64,000 nucleotides of DNA from a virus: the IMG/VR virus record IMGVR_UViG_3300010970_000150, positions 1-64,000 of that record; one strand, written 5' to 3'. Under the pieces are notes generated by a model that was not told where the DNA came from, searched no databases, and worked only from the letters and a program-made list of their open reading frames with translations. This document shows, in pieces, positions 1 to 8,475 of the stretch (positions within the stretch are counted from its first letter, which is position 1; each line of letters begins with the position of its first letter). The position numbers were made by a program, and so were the translations under genes.

Positions 1-41
1 GAGATGACCTTCAAACTATAATCGCTAACCGATTCCTGTAA
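1..41 (+). CDS. Scaffold protein, C-terminal end (module A, partial)
   Basis: Only the last codons lie in the window. Reading from base 3 gives DDLQTIIANRFL followed by TAA at 39-41. The complete scaffold gene at 43493-44479 ends in DDLNSVIEDYL, also just upstream of a capsid gene. The match in sequence, position and stop makes this the tail of a paralogous scaffold gene. It shows that the first late module had its own scaffold and that the window starts inside a longer late operon. Confidence 0.65.
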   Translation, partial: DDLQTIIANRFL

Positions 42-73
42 TCATTCAAAACCCCTAAACCCTATATACTAAT

Positions 74-1105
74 ATGGCTAATCTCACAGAACCCTCCTTC
101 TCGTCTGGTAAGAGAGAAGAACTCGCTGACCTCATTGCTCTCGTTGATGCTAAGGATACTCCTTTCACCTCGATGGCTAAGAAGGGTAGCAAACCCGGAA
201 ATACTCTGTTCCGCTGGCAGGCTGATTCTCTTCCTACACCGAAGATTACTGGCACAGTCGATGGCACGGATGTTTCGACATACGAAAACTACACCAAGGA
301 TGGTGCTACCCAGTATCGTGCTGAACTCAGCAACTACATCCAAATCTTCAGACGCTCTGTCCGTGTGTCCCCGCTTACGCAGGATATCTCGACTATCGCT
401 GGTGTCCGTGATGAACTCGCTAACAATGTCGCTAAGGGCATTCAGGCTATCAAGCGTGATATGGAAGCCTCGATGTGTTCCGACAATGGTGCTCAGGCTG
501 ACGCTGGTGGTTCTACCCCCTACCTCACTCGTGGTCTCCACAAGTGGCTTCAACCGATTGCCACGAAGGATTCCGTCCTTCCTGTCATCGACCAGTTCTG
601 CACACCTACCGCCAATCGCTCGACTGTCGGTACTGCCGCCCTTACTGAATCCGTTGTCCAGAATGTCCTCACAGGCATCTATGGTCAGACTGGTCAGTTC
701 AAGGATTATGACCTCCTCTGCGGTACTGCCCTGAAGAGAGCGTTCACGAACCTCGTGTTCACCACGCCCTCCTCTGGCTCTCCGAACACCCAGACCGCCA
801 TCCGTACCTTCAATCGTGATTCGGAATCGTCTTCCTACATCGCCTCTGTTGATATTTTCGAGGGCGATTTCGGTAAGTTGAGACTCCACCCTTCCCACTA
901 CCTCAAGGCTTCCTCTGGCGTTGGTTCGACATTTGTCGGCTATGTCATTCCGTTTGACCAAGTCGAAGTGCGTTATGGTGGCAATGTCGCTGGCGTGACG
1001 GCTCTGCCGAACGCTGGTGGTGGCGAAGCCCGAATGATTGAAGCGGTTGCTGGACTTTGCGTCTACAACCCTCTGGCGTTCGGTGTGTTCGACTTCACAG
1101 CCTAA
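74..1105 (+). CDS. Major capsid protein A (SU10/DUF5309 type)
   Basis: A 343-residue head protein. The N-terminus KREELADLIALVDAKDTPF followed by an FRWQADSL segment is typical of the SU10 major capsid family (DUF5309), the HK97-fold shell protein of podoviruses such as phiSU10. It is about half identical by eye to the capsid protein at 44500-45528 and has the same length. No Shine-Dalgarno is seen; a TATACT box sits at 65-70. Arg codons are mostly CGT/CGC and Leu codons mostly CTC/CTT, unlike the AGA-rich internal protein genes downstream, as expected for a very highly expressed gene. Confidence 0.9.
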   Translation: MANLTEPSFSSGKREELADLIALVDAKDTPFTSMAKKGSKPGNTLFRWQADSLPTPKITGTVDGTDVSTYENYTKDGATQYRAELSNYIQIFRRSVRVSPLTQDISTIAGVRDELANNVAKGIQAIKRDMEASMCSDNGAQADAGGSTPYLTRGLHKWLQPIATKDSVLPVIDQFCTPTANRSTVGTAALTESVVQNVLTGIYGQTGQFKDYDLLCGTALKRAFTNLVFTTPSSGSPNTQTAIRTFNRDSESSSYIASVDIFEGDFGKLRLHPSHYLKASSGVGSTFVGYVIPFDQVEVRYGGNVAGVTALPNAGGGEARMIEAVAGLCVYNPLAFGVFDFTA

Positions 1106-1114
1106 TCCGCAGTA

Positions 1115-1480
1115 ATGTCAGACATCATTCAAAGTCTGGCTGACGCAGTCCCTGCCCACCTTCAAAAGAGGGTGGAGCAGGAACTCCTGTTGGGCTGGAG
1201 AATGAATGAGGTCAAGGCTAAGTCGGTTGCCAAGCAATCGGCTATTTTTCACAACAACAACGCCGCAAAAAGCGTTGATGGTATTGGCGAGAAAATCGCC
1301 TCTATCCCTCTGGATGCCTTTCACTACTGGTCTCACAGACTCGGCAAAGAATGCTGGTCTGATGACCAATTTGTGAACGACTTCATCAGAGATAACCCTG
1401 AGGTCGCAGTTAAAAATCGCATCAAGCGAACCTGCGTCCAAGGGGCAATTTTTACAGGTGACGGATATCTCATCAAATGA
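1115..1480 (+). CDS. Conserved phage protein following the capsid gene (A)
   Basis: A 121-residue soluble protein of unknown function, paralogous to 45534-45899. Shared segments are the N-terminus (PxHLQKxxExELxxGWRM), a central DAxHYWxxRLGxECWxDxQF and a C-terminal CVQG/VVQG. The position between capsid and adaptor genes suggests a small head-completion or decoration role, which is inference from place only. Its stop overlaps the next start (ATGA at 1477-1480), so translation is probably coupled. Confidence 0.7.
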   Translation: MSDIIQSLADAVPAHLQKRVEQELLLGWRMNEVKAKSVAKQSAIFHNNNAAKSVDGIGEKIASIPLDAFHYWSHRLGKECWSDDQFVNDFIRDNPEVAVKNRIKRTCVQGAIFTGDGYLIK

Positions 1481-2244
1481 GAACACAGAACTACTCCCAA
1501 ATCCTTTTTGACGCTCTCCAGTACTCTGGAAACGACCGCCAGAACATCACGGCAGAGACATTTGCTCAGTTCCGTGACTTCAGCAACGCTCGTATGCGTG
1601 AGGCTTGGGAGGCTAATAACTGGTCAGATGTCTGCCGCATTATTCCGTTTACTACAGCGGTTGATGTTAATAATGTAACATATTTCACACCTGCTTCAGA
1701 TGCTGGTGAAATCCTAGGAGTATTTACTAAGAACCCTCAGGAGACCACCAAGGCTGTCCAACTTCAGTACCAACTCTACGACAGCGGAACGGCTAAGAAG
1801 GTTATCCTGAACACGGCTATTGTCGATGGTTGGTATCTCTACCGAATTGCCTGCCCTGCTATTACAGGAGACCTCTATAGCCCTACTGTGGTGTACTATC
1901 AAGGCGTTCAGGTATACTTTGACGCTGGCTCTGGTACTGGCACTTTCACTCCTGTCCTAGGAAAGCCTCACACGGCTAATTTTTATACCTGTCTTGTAGC
2001 CTCTACGACTGCTGGGCAGAACCCTAATTCGCATCCATCATCTTGGGCTAAGGTAGAGATTCCTTATATCTTCTCTTCTTTTATGGCTTGGGCTTCTGCT
2101 TCTAACTGGCTTGTCTCTGAAGGACAAATCCAAGAGGCTGTTGTTATTGAGGAAAAGGCTAAACAGGTTCTTGATATGGAATACGACAAGACTCTTCGTC
2201 AACAGTCTCAGTTCGGAAGAATCAATATGACAAACACTTACTAA
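1477..2244 (+). CDS. Head-tail adaptor / tail tubular protein A-like (A)
   Basis: A 255-residue protein in the slot normally held by the gp11-type adaptor of podoviruses, which joins the portal to the nozzle. The N-terminus (LFDALQYSGNDR) and a QFRDFSNARMREAWE helix match the paralog at 45896-46666. A middle insert with KPHTANFYTCL, N-x-N and a Trp near residue 188 resembles the small carbohydrate-binding-like insert common in these adaptors. The C-terminal helices (WLVSEGQIQEAV) would contact the portal. Function is assigned by gene order plus general resemblance. Confidence 0.6.
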   Translation: MRTQNYSQILFDALQYSGNDRQNITAETFAQFRDFSNARMREAWEANNWSDVCRIIPFTTAVDVNNVTYFTPASDAGEILGVFTKNPQETTKAVQLQYQLYDSGTAKKVILNTAIVDGWYLYRIACPAITGDLYSPTVVYYQGVQVYFDAGSGTGTFTPVLGKPHTANFYTCLVASTTAGQNPNSHPSSWAKVEIPYIFSSFMAWASASNWLVSEGQIQEAVVIEEKAKQVLDMEYDKTLRQQSQFGRINMTNTY

Positions 2245-2248
2245 TACA

Positions 2249-2548
2249 ATGGCTAACATCTCATTCACATCTCCTTTTATTCGTGGCTTTACCCATACCG
2301 ATGTTACAATTGGTACATCTGCCTCTACAGCCCTTGCGGTTGCCGTTACACCCGAAAGGCGTGTCAGCGTCATTATTCAGAACCAACACGCTTCGGCACT
2401 CCTTACTGTCATCTTAGCCGCCGATGGTACTGCTGGATTAAAGGTCAAGGCTGGCGAAAGCATTAGTCTTGATAACTACAACGGCATCATCCGTTGCTTA
2501 TCTGATACTGCCTCGACTCCTGTCCATATCGCCTACGCTGTTTGCTAA
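2249..2548 (+). CDS. Small virion protein, possible head decoration (A)
   Basis: A 99-residue, Ser/Thr/Val-rich, predicted beta protein. The core VSVIIQNQHASALLTV and SISLDNYNGIIR segments are shared with the paralog at 46666-46971. Short beta proteins of this kind between the adaptor and tail genes are often decoration or fibre-base proteins; that role is inferred. The last base of its stop is the first base of the next ATG (TAATG). Confidence 0.55.
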   Translation: MANISFTSPFIRGFTHTDVTIGTSASTALAVAVTPERRVSVIIQNQHASALLTVILAADGTAGLKVKAGESISLDNYNGIIRCLSDTASTPVHIAYAVC

Positions 2549-3402
2549 TGGGCGTTGATTTCCATTGGATAGGTACGACTATATCCTCTGGGTCTAGTCA
2601 TAACGGATTTAGCAAGATTGTGTCGTTTCCAAGCGTTGCTGGCTTCCCTGCGTACGGAACTGAGATTTCTAGGGCTTATAACACGCCCTATTCTGCTGGG
2701 TCTGTAATGGTTACAGTAAATGGAGTAAATTACTACAGTCAGTTCGCTGATTTCGTCACATATGCGGACGGGGCTGGAGGCACATTTACGGCTTGGGAAA
2801 ACATCAACACTTACGGATATAATGGCGTTCCATTTGCGACATATAATCATACATCTCCGTATCCGCAGACAACATATTACGACTTTGGTGGATATATTGG
2901 AGGTCAATATACTCAGTATTATACTCAAGATTTATATCTGCACAATGGTACTGGAAGTTATAATGTCGAGCAGAACGGAGTCAGTTATTACTCTTACGGG
3001 ACATTCATCGCACAAAGTTCTACCGCAGAGACGATGTATTATAACGGAACTTCTGGCCCAGTTCCGACAGGCAGAAACGAATTAGTTGATTACAAGTGGG
3101 ATGGTAGCGGTGGTTACTTCACGGCGTTTGCTGGCTACTCTGGAAGTTATTACTCCTACGGCACAGTTGTTGAATACGGCTATACGAATATGTATAATTC
3201 CCAATATATTAATGGGAGTTATTATGACGATGGAACTTATACCAATACTGATGCTTGGATTCATAACGGAAGCGGCAGTATCATCCAAGGAAGCGTTTCT
3301 GGGCTAGGTTCTTATTATGCTTACGGAACATACATCACATCTGATGGTATGTATAATTACTATTGGAATGGCTCTGGTGGATATTATACTGAAAATATCT
3401 GA
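2548..3402 (+). CDS. Tyr/Gly-rich repeat protein, probable surface/adhesin protein (A)
   Basis: A 284-residue protein started at the ATG overlapping the preceding stop. An in-frame TTG at 2542 would add two residues, but the paralog at 46971 starts at the matching ATG. It consists of many short repeats built on YYSYGT, YNGSGSY and YYDDGTY, which suggests a beta-solenoid or beta-hairpin array suited to binding glycans. From residue 162 to the end it is identical to the paralog; the first 161 residues are diverged. No catalytic motif is seen. A role in host recognition is inferred from composition and from its neighbours. Confidence 0.55.
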   Translation: MGVDFHWIGTTISSGSSHNGFSKIVSFPSVAGFPAYGTEISRAYNTPYSAGSVMVTVNGVNYYSQFADFVTYADGAGGTFTAWENINTYGYNGVPFATYNHTSPYPQTTYYDFGGYIGGQYTQYYTQDLYLHNGTGSYNVEQNGVSYYSYGTFIAQSSTAETMYYNGTSGPVPTGRNELVDYKWDGSGGYFTAFAGYSGSYYSYGTVVEYGYTNMYNSQYINGSYYDDGTYTNTDAWIHNGSGSIIQGSVSGLGSYYAYGTYITSDGMYNYYWNGSGGYYTENI

Positions 3403-3417
3403 CAACTCATAAACTTT

Positions 3418-3600
3418 ATGGCTTCTGAAACTATCATTCAAAAAGGCTGGACTGCTTTCGTCAAAGACGATAAGTGCTTTGGCTATCAAGAGTTCACAAG
3501 AGAGGGCAAGTACTATGGCGTTCTTACGCTTATCAATAAGCCCACCGAGTCTCAACTGAAGGCTGAACTCAAGCGTCTCAAAATTTCTCTACCTAAATGA
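3418..3600 (+). CDS. Small conserved protein (A)
   Basis: A 60-residue soluble protein, identical at the DNA level to 47841-48023 because it lies inside the long exact repeat. The sequence is basic with a short helical C-terminus (ESQLKAELKRLKISLPK). No recognised family. The stop overlaps the start of the next small gene (ATGA at 3597-3600), so both are probably translated together. Confidence 0.55.
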   Translation: MASETIIQKGWTAFVKDDKCFGYQEFTREGKYYGVLTLINKPTESQLKAELKRLKISLPK

Positions 3601-3704
3601 TTACCCTTATCCTTTCTACAATCACCTTTCTTGGTGGCGTTTATGTTGGTGCTCGCTGGGCTGACAAACTCAAGGATATCTACTATTCCATCGTATCTAG
3701 ATAA
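3597..3704 (+). CDS. 35-residue single-pass membrane peptide (A)
   Basis: The reading frame MITLILSTITFLGGVYVGAR begins at the ATGA overlap with the previous gene and ends in a TAATG overlap with the nozzle gene. Residues 1-18 form one hydrophobic helix with a GGVYVG motif, followed by a charged tail. The perfect coupling on both sides and the exact copy at 48020-48127 support a real gene. Function is unknown; an inner-membrane or lysis-related role is only a guess. Confidence 0.5.
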   Translation: MITLILSTITFLGGVYVGARWADKLKDIYYSIVSR

Positions 3705-6004
3705 TGCCTAATGAATTCCTAAAGGACGGAGATATCAGTTTTGTCGGGCTTAACAGCCGTGACAATCCTGCATCTTTGTCTGCTGGAATTGTTAGCAGGT
3801 CTCAGAATTTCAGAATGGATAGGGGTGTTGCAACCGCAAGAAAAGGTCTGCAACGCAAGACTATTGGCTCTTTGGTTGGGCAAACCATCTACGGCACAGG
3901 CACATACATCCTTTCTTCTGGACAAGAAGTTATTGTTATTGTTGTTGCAGATGGTCTATACAGTTACAACCCGCAGACAGAAATTCTTTCCTCAAAGGTC
4001 TATTTCCCTAGCAGGGTAACAGGGAAGACGCTTTCATCTTCTGATTCGCTTACTGTTACAGTTACATCAGCCGCCCACGGACTGCTGGCTGGTGCAAGTG
4101 TGTATGTAGAATGCAGTAGCGTAGGGTATACTGGATTGTTTGTTGTTTCATCTGTTGCAACAAACACATTCACCTACACAATGCCCTCTGTTGCAAGTGC
4201 AGGGGCTGTGTCTGGTGTTGCCTGTAGTTATAGTGCCGCACAGTTAGTTACTACCCCAGACGGCTGTGATGTCTGTAATGCGTTTGACAAGGTTTTTATC
4301 AGTCGTGGCTTTGATAAGCGTCCGTTGATGTGGGACTTAAATGTAACCATAACTGCCCTTCCTGTTTCTCCTTCTTCTGGTCACCAGTTCCCTAACTGCT
4401 CTGGTCTGATGTTCTATGCAAATAGACTTATTGCCCTAGGAAAGCACCACAACGAGCCAACTGCACTCAGAAACTACGACACAGTTTCCGTAAGCAACTT
4501 CCTAGATTATGAAATGTGGGATGCCCTTGATGCGTTCACCATCAACAATGGCGGCAACGACCAAATAGTTAGCATCTCTCCGTGGACTCTTAATGAGTTC
4601 TTGGTGTTTATGCGTAACAGCATCTTCTATATTGGCGTTGGAACTAGTAGGTATATATCTGGAGATGCTCTTTCGGCAGACTCGTATGTTAGAACCCTTG
4701 CTACGGACATCGGCTGTTCGGCACGAAAGTCAGTCGTACAGGCTGGCGGTGGCGTGTTCTTCCTATCTGACAGCGGTGTTTACTTCCTCCAGCCTCAACC
4801 CGCTTCTGCGGAGTCGATGAAGTTGCTGACTATGGCTGACCCAATCTCAGCCCCGATTGACAATGTTATCCAGCGTATCAACAAAAACTATGCCTACCGA
4901 GCCGTTGCTACTTATTGGAACAATCGCTATTACCTTGCAGTTCCGCTTGACGATAGTACTGTCAATAATACTGTACTTGTATACAATTTTATTCTGAGGC
5001 AATGGGAGTCGGTTGATACATATCCTACGCTGGTAACTACAAAAAATCCCCTTACGGCTGATGTTTGGCAGTTTGGTGGCACTTATCCAAATTATATAAA
5101 TAACGGGGATATATATATTCAAATTACTAAAAATTCTGCACTTCCTAATCACGGACTTGCTGTTAATGATTATGTAACTGTAAATTTTGCCAATGATTCT
5201 TATTCTGGAGCAACACTTGTTGTCGGGAAGCATCCACCTAACGGAACATACAAAGTATTAAGTGGACAGCCGTTTTCTGATGTATATTTTACAATTAAGA
5301 TTCCATTAGACTCATTTGAGTCTCTTCCGTTTACTGGAAGTGACACGACTCCAAATTATATTTATACCTCTGGGCTTAGTCCTGCATTTTCTAAGGCTGA
5401 ATCAATTGCCCTTAAAGATTTCATTGTTGTTAAAAAGAACAACCAGAGAAGAATGTTTATTGTAGATAATGCACAGGGCATCTTTTTGACTGAGGAACTA
5501 GACTGGGATGAGTTTGGAGACTCACTTGGTGGCCCTATTTTGCCGTCTCCGTTAGATTCAGACACCCCTGCAAGCATTGCACAGGGTAAATATGGTAATC
5601 TAATTTTGGTGGCTACAACGGACTCAACAGGAGCACCAAATGCTAATGTGATTATTCTAAATCCACTTGAGTTTACAAAAAACGATATTAACGCTGTTCT
5701 TCAAACACGAAAATACTCATTCCTAGGTATTGGAGATAAGCGTTTTAGTTCTTATGTAGCAGAAATGGTTACCTCTGGAGGTGACTATATTGAAACATAT
5801 GCCGATGTTTCTAATCCTGATGTATACTTTAGGGTTGATGCATTTGGTGCGGCTGGCTATGAAGACTATGTAAGAGCCAATCCAATTAGAAAAACTGGTT
5901 CTGGTATGAGCATCAAATTTATTTCATATTCAAAAAGACCTTCTATTCGCTCTGTGTTTGTAAATGCACAAATTCAGAAACATAACAATCTAAACAAGAA
6001 ATAA
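3704..6004 (+). CDS. Tail nozzle / tail tubular protein B-like (A)
   Basis: A 766-residue protein. The start FLKDGDISFVGLNSRDNPASL followed by RGVATARKGLQ is typical of large podoviral tail-tube or stabilisation proteins of the gp12/nozzle class, which form the channel below the adaptor. An inserted beta domain (about residues 113-170, LTVTVTSAAHGL to NTFTYTM) resembles the FCCH-like beta domain frequent in phage tail proteins, and recurs in the fibre gene that follows. The first 546 residues are identical to the paralog at 48127-50430 and the remainder is diverged. Starts by TAATG overlap. Confidence 0.65.
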   Translation: MPNEFLKDGDISFVGLNSRDNPASLSAGIVSRSQNFRMDRGVATARKGLQRKTIGSLVGQTIYGTGTYILSSGQEVIVIVVADGLYSYNPQTEILSSKVYFPSRVTGKTLSSSDSLTVTVTSAAHGLLAGASVYVECSSVGYTGLFVVSSVATNTFTYTMPSVASAGAVSGVACSYSAAQLVTTPDGCDVCNAFDKVFISRGFDKRPLMWDLNVTITALPVSPSSGHQFPNCSGLMFYANRLIALGKHHNEPTALRNYDTVSVSNFLDYEMWDALDAFTINNGGNDQIVSISPWTLNEFLVFMRNSIFYIGVGTSRYISGDALSADSYVRTLATDIGCSARKSVVQAGGGVFFLSDSGVYFLQPQPASAESMKLLTMADPISAPIDNVIQRINKNYAYRAVATYWNNRYYLAVPLDDSTVNNTVLVYNFILRQWESVDTYPTLVTTKNPLTADVWQFGGTYPNYINNGDIYIQITKNSALPNHGLAVNDYVTVNFANDSYSGATLVVGKHPPNGTYKVLSGQPFSDVYFTIKIPLDSFESLPFTGSDTTPNYIYTSGLSPAFSKAESIALKDFIVVKKNNQRRMFIVDNAQGIFLTEELDWDEFGDSLGGPILPSPLDSDTPASIAQGKYGNLILVATTDSTGAPNANVIILNPLEFTKNDINAVLQTRKYSFLGIGDKRFSSYVAEMVTSGGDYIETYADVSNPDVYFRVDAFGAAGYEDYVRANPIRKTGSGMSIKFISYSKRPSIRSVFVNAQIQKHNNLNKK

Positions 6005-6005
6005 T

Positions 6006-7166
6006 ATGCCACAAATCTCTAAAGGCGATACATTTGCCAACAATCAGCAACTTACAGCCGCTAGACTTAATCAGTTAGTTGATGCGGCTACTATCACAGT
6101 TAATGTGATTACAGACCAGACTCCTATTGCGTCAAATACACTTGAAGCGACTGACACCACAATTGTGAGTGATTCTGGTGTCTTTAAAAAAGCCGCTATT
6201 TCCGATTTTGTTGGTAGCGGTATTCCTGTTATTTCTCCCAGTGTAACATCTACTGCTAATAAAGACATTACCATTACTCCATTTGATGGTGTTTCTGTTG
6301 TTGGTAGCAACTACATCAGCACAGATGGAATTACAGTTACAGTAACTACTATTGCCGCTCACGAACTTTCTGTCAATCAGGTGATTACAATCTCTGGTGC
6401 TGGAACTGGATATAATGGCACTTTTAAGATTACAGAAGTTACTACATATACTTTTAAATATGTTCTTTTTGTTGCCGCAACAACACTTACACCTGTTGCT
6501 ACTGCTTGTACCTACATTAGAGAAGGAACAGCCAAGATTGCTGGACAGGCTGTTGTTTCAGATAATCTGTTTGTAAGTGGAAATGTAAATGCTCCAGTAA
6601 TTCAGTCTACATCTGTTGCAACAACAAATGTCACTTCCGACACTGCTACAATTAAAACAACAAATGTAACTACGGCACTTCAAATTTCTGGAACTCCTGT
6701 ATGGGGTCTTGTTTCAATTACAGATACTACAATTCCATTTTTTCAGTGCAATGGAACAACAGCAAGTGGAATTTCTACAACTTGTAATCAGTGGGTTACA
6801 TTTTTAACTCTAAGCGGACTTACAAAAACAAATAAAGAACAGTGGATTGTTGAAGCAGATTTTCCGTGTAATCAGTATACTCTTTACAGTGCTAGATTTA
6901 GAATTACTGTTGGTAGCACAGGTGCGGTTTATGCTATGCAGTTTAATTACATTCAGAATTATTCAAACTTTTTACTAAATCAGATTAAGATGTCTGCTCT
7001 TATTACTGAAGGTACAGTTCTTACAAGCGATTCTATCAAGATTGAGGTATTTTATAACTGCTCTGTTGTTGGGCCTTCTAATGTCTGTAATATTGGATAT
7101 GGCGGGGGGCTTGTTGACCCTACAGTTACATCTAGAGTTAGAACAACAAAGTACATTAAGCCGTAA
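6006..7166 (+). CDS. Tail fibre / receptor-binding protein candidate (A)
   Basis: A 386-residue protein with a conserved N-terminal anchor (KGDTF..QQLTAARLNQLVD and NTLEATDT..VSDSGVFKKA) shared with 50432-51670. An FCCH-like beta domain follows at about residues 109-155. The C-terminal half, from about residue 235, has no clear similarity to the other copy. A conserved anchor with a swapped distal half is the usual pattern of phage fibres. The gene is more AT-rich than the capsid genes. The receptor is unknown. Confidence 0.6.
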   Translation: MPQISKGDTFANNQQLTAARLNQLVDAATITVNVITDQTPIASNTLEATDTTIVSDSGVFKKAAISDFVGSGIPVISPSVTSTANKDITITPFDGVSVVGSNYISTDGITVTVTTIAAHELSVNQVITISGAGTGYNGTFKITEVTTYTFKYVLFVAATTLTPVATACTYIREGTAKIAGQAVVSDNLFVSGNVNAPVIQSTSVATTNVTSDTATIKTTNVTTALQISGTPVWGLVSITDTTIPFFQCNGTTASGISTTCNQWVTFLTLSGLTKTNKEQWIVEADFPCNQYTLYSARFRITVGSTGAVYAMQFNYIQNYSNFLLNQIKMSALITEGTVLTSDSIKIEVFYNCSVVGPSNVCNIGYGGGLVDPTVTSRVRTTKYIKP

Positions 7167-7595
7167 GTGTTGCCAGAAAGGTTAAAAATTGTACACGACT
7201 ATATCCTTCAAGCAAGGAGCAGGTCTAAGCGTATAGTTTTTGACATTATACACCTTGAAGAGTGGATTAAATGGGCAGACAAAAATGGGTTTCTTTTCAC
7301 TAATACTGAAAACGGAAAGGTAGATGGAGTTGTTGTAATCTACCCAATTGGAAGATGGGGAAAGGCTCCTATTCTAAGCCAAGTCCTTGGGCAATGCGGA
7401 TTTAAGGGAACACCAACAGACTACTTTATTATGGATGCTTTAGTTGACAATTCCAATTCAAGGTCAATTATATGCTCTAATATCTGTAAAGCATTTCCTC
7501 AAATTGAAAGTGACCCTGAGTCTCAATTGTGGTGTCAAAAGGGTGACAGGATAACAAAACTCTCTAAAAATCATACTATAAATCTTAAAAACTAA
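7167..7595 (+). CDS. Conserved protein between fibre and internal protein genes (A)
   Basis: A 142-residue protein starting at GTG immediately after the fibre stop. It occupies the same place as the 141-residue protein at 51670-52095, and both carry an EEWIKWADKNGFLF / ELITYLHWADTFQYLF type segment followed by a YPI or YPV strand. The family is not recognised. The position suggests a fibre-assembly or chaperone role, but nothing in the sequence proves this. Confidence 0.5.
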   Translation: MLPERLKIVHDYILQARSRSKRIVFDIIHLEEWIKWADKNGFLFTNTENGKVDGVVVIYPIGRWGKAPILSQVLGQCGFKGTPTDYFIMDALVDNSNSRSIICSNICKAFPQIESDPESQLWCQKGDRITKLSKNHTINLKN

Positions 7596-8473
7596 TGGGT
7601 TCTACAAAAGTTCAAGCACCACCTCCTAGGGATTACTACAAGGAGTCGATGGATACAATTCGAGCACAAATCGATATGGCTCCTCTGCTTCTGGATGCCG
7701 AAAAAAGACTTGTTCCTCAGTGGCAACAGTTGCAATTAGAGCAGATGCGTGGTCAGGCTAATAACCTGCAAACATTCTATGGAGAAGTAATGACTCCATT
7801 TTCAAAGTTGGCTGGCAAATATGCTACTGAAATGGGTGCTAATGCTATGACTCCACTTGCTCAGTCTAGTAGAAGTGCTTACGAGTCTTCCCTTAATGGT
7901 GGTGCTGAAATTCAAAATAGACTTAGAGCATCTGCAATGAATGACCTTGATGCTGGAAGAGGACTTACTCCTGAAATGCAAAAAGTGGGTGACCAGTCTG
8001 CTCGTTCTGCCTTTGCCGCAAGAGGTCTGGGTACTGGATATCAAAGTGCTATGCAGGAAGTGCTTAATAATTACAATCTTGGAAATCAGCGTGAAGACAG
8101 GGCCAGAACATTTGCTGGTGCTGTCCTTGCCACAGACCAGAACATTGCTCAGGCTGGATACAGCCAGTATGGTGCTCCAATGATGCAGGGTGTTATGCAG
8201 GGATTTAGCCCTACTGGCATTGCCGCTAATGCTATGGGAATGAATCAAAGCCTTGGCCCGACATACCTCAACCCTCAAGACCAGATGGCTCAAAACATTT
8301 ACGCCAATAACTACAATGGTCAACTTCAGGCCAATGTTGCTACTGCTCAGAACAAGTCTGCACTTACTGGTGGACTTCTTAGTGCGGCTGGAAGCATTGC
8401 TGGTTCTGCGTTTGGTGCTGGTGGTATGTTTGGCAAGTCTACTGCGGCTACAAACAACTTCTATAACTCTTAA
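7595..8473 (+). CDS. Internal virion protein, Ala/Gln-rich (A)
   Basis: A 292-residue protein. It starts GSTKVQAPPPRDYYKES and continues as long amphipathic helices rich in Ala, Gln and Met, ending in a Gly/Ala-rich segment (LTGGLLSAAGSIAGSAFGAGG) that could insert in membranes. Such features are typical of the small podoviral internal (gp14-like) proteins ejected with the DNA. The paralog at 52100-53176 shares the start and the DRARxFA-type middle segment but has about 70 extra C-terminal residues that are absent here. Confidence 0.55.
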   Translation: MGSTKVQAPPPRDYYKESMDTIRAQIDMAPLLLDAEKRLVPQWQQLQLEQMRGQANNLQTFYGEVMTPFSKLAGKYATEMGANAMTPLAQSSRSAYESSLNGGAEIQNRLRASAMNDLDAGRGLTPEMQKVGDQSARSAFAARGLGTGYQSAMQEVLNNYNLGNQREDRARTFAGAVLATDQNIAQAGYSQYGAPMMQGVMQGFSPTGIAANAMGMNQSLGPTYLNPQDQMAQNIYANNYNGQLQANVATAQNKSALTGGLLSAAGSIAGSAFGAGGMFGKSTAATNNFYNS

Positions 8474-8475
8474 TT

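Larger units (their letters stand above)
3031..5341. repeat. 2311 bp exact direct repeat, copy 1
   Basis: Matches 47454-49764 at a constant offset of 44423 without any difference I could find. It runs from codon 162 of the Tyr/Gly-repeat gene, through the 60- and 35-residue genes, to codon 546 of the nozzle gene. Both borders fall inside genes: base 3030 is G against A in the other copy, and base 5342 is G against T. Outside the borders the two modules soon drop to roughly three-quarters identity or less. Confidence 0.95.

Noticed and set aside
62-961. Long minus-strand frame opposite the capsid gene
   Set aside because: It lies fully over a well-supported capsid gene, and a similar long antisense frame occurs opposite capsid B (44509-45330). 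It is a codon-bias shadow with low-complexity, Arg/Ser-rich translation.
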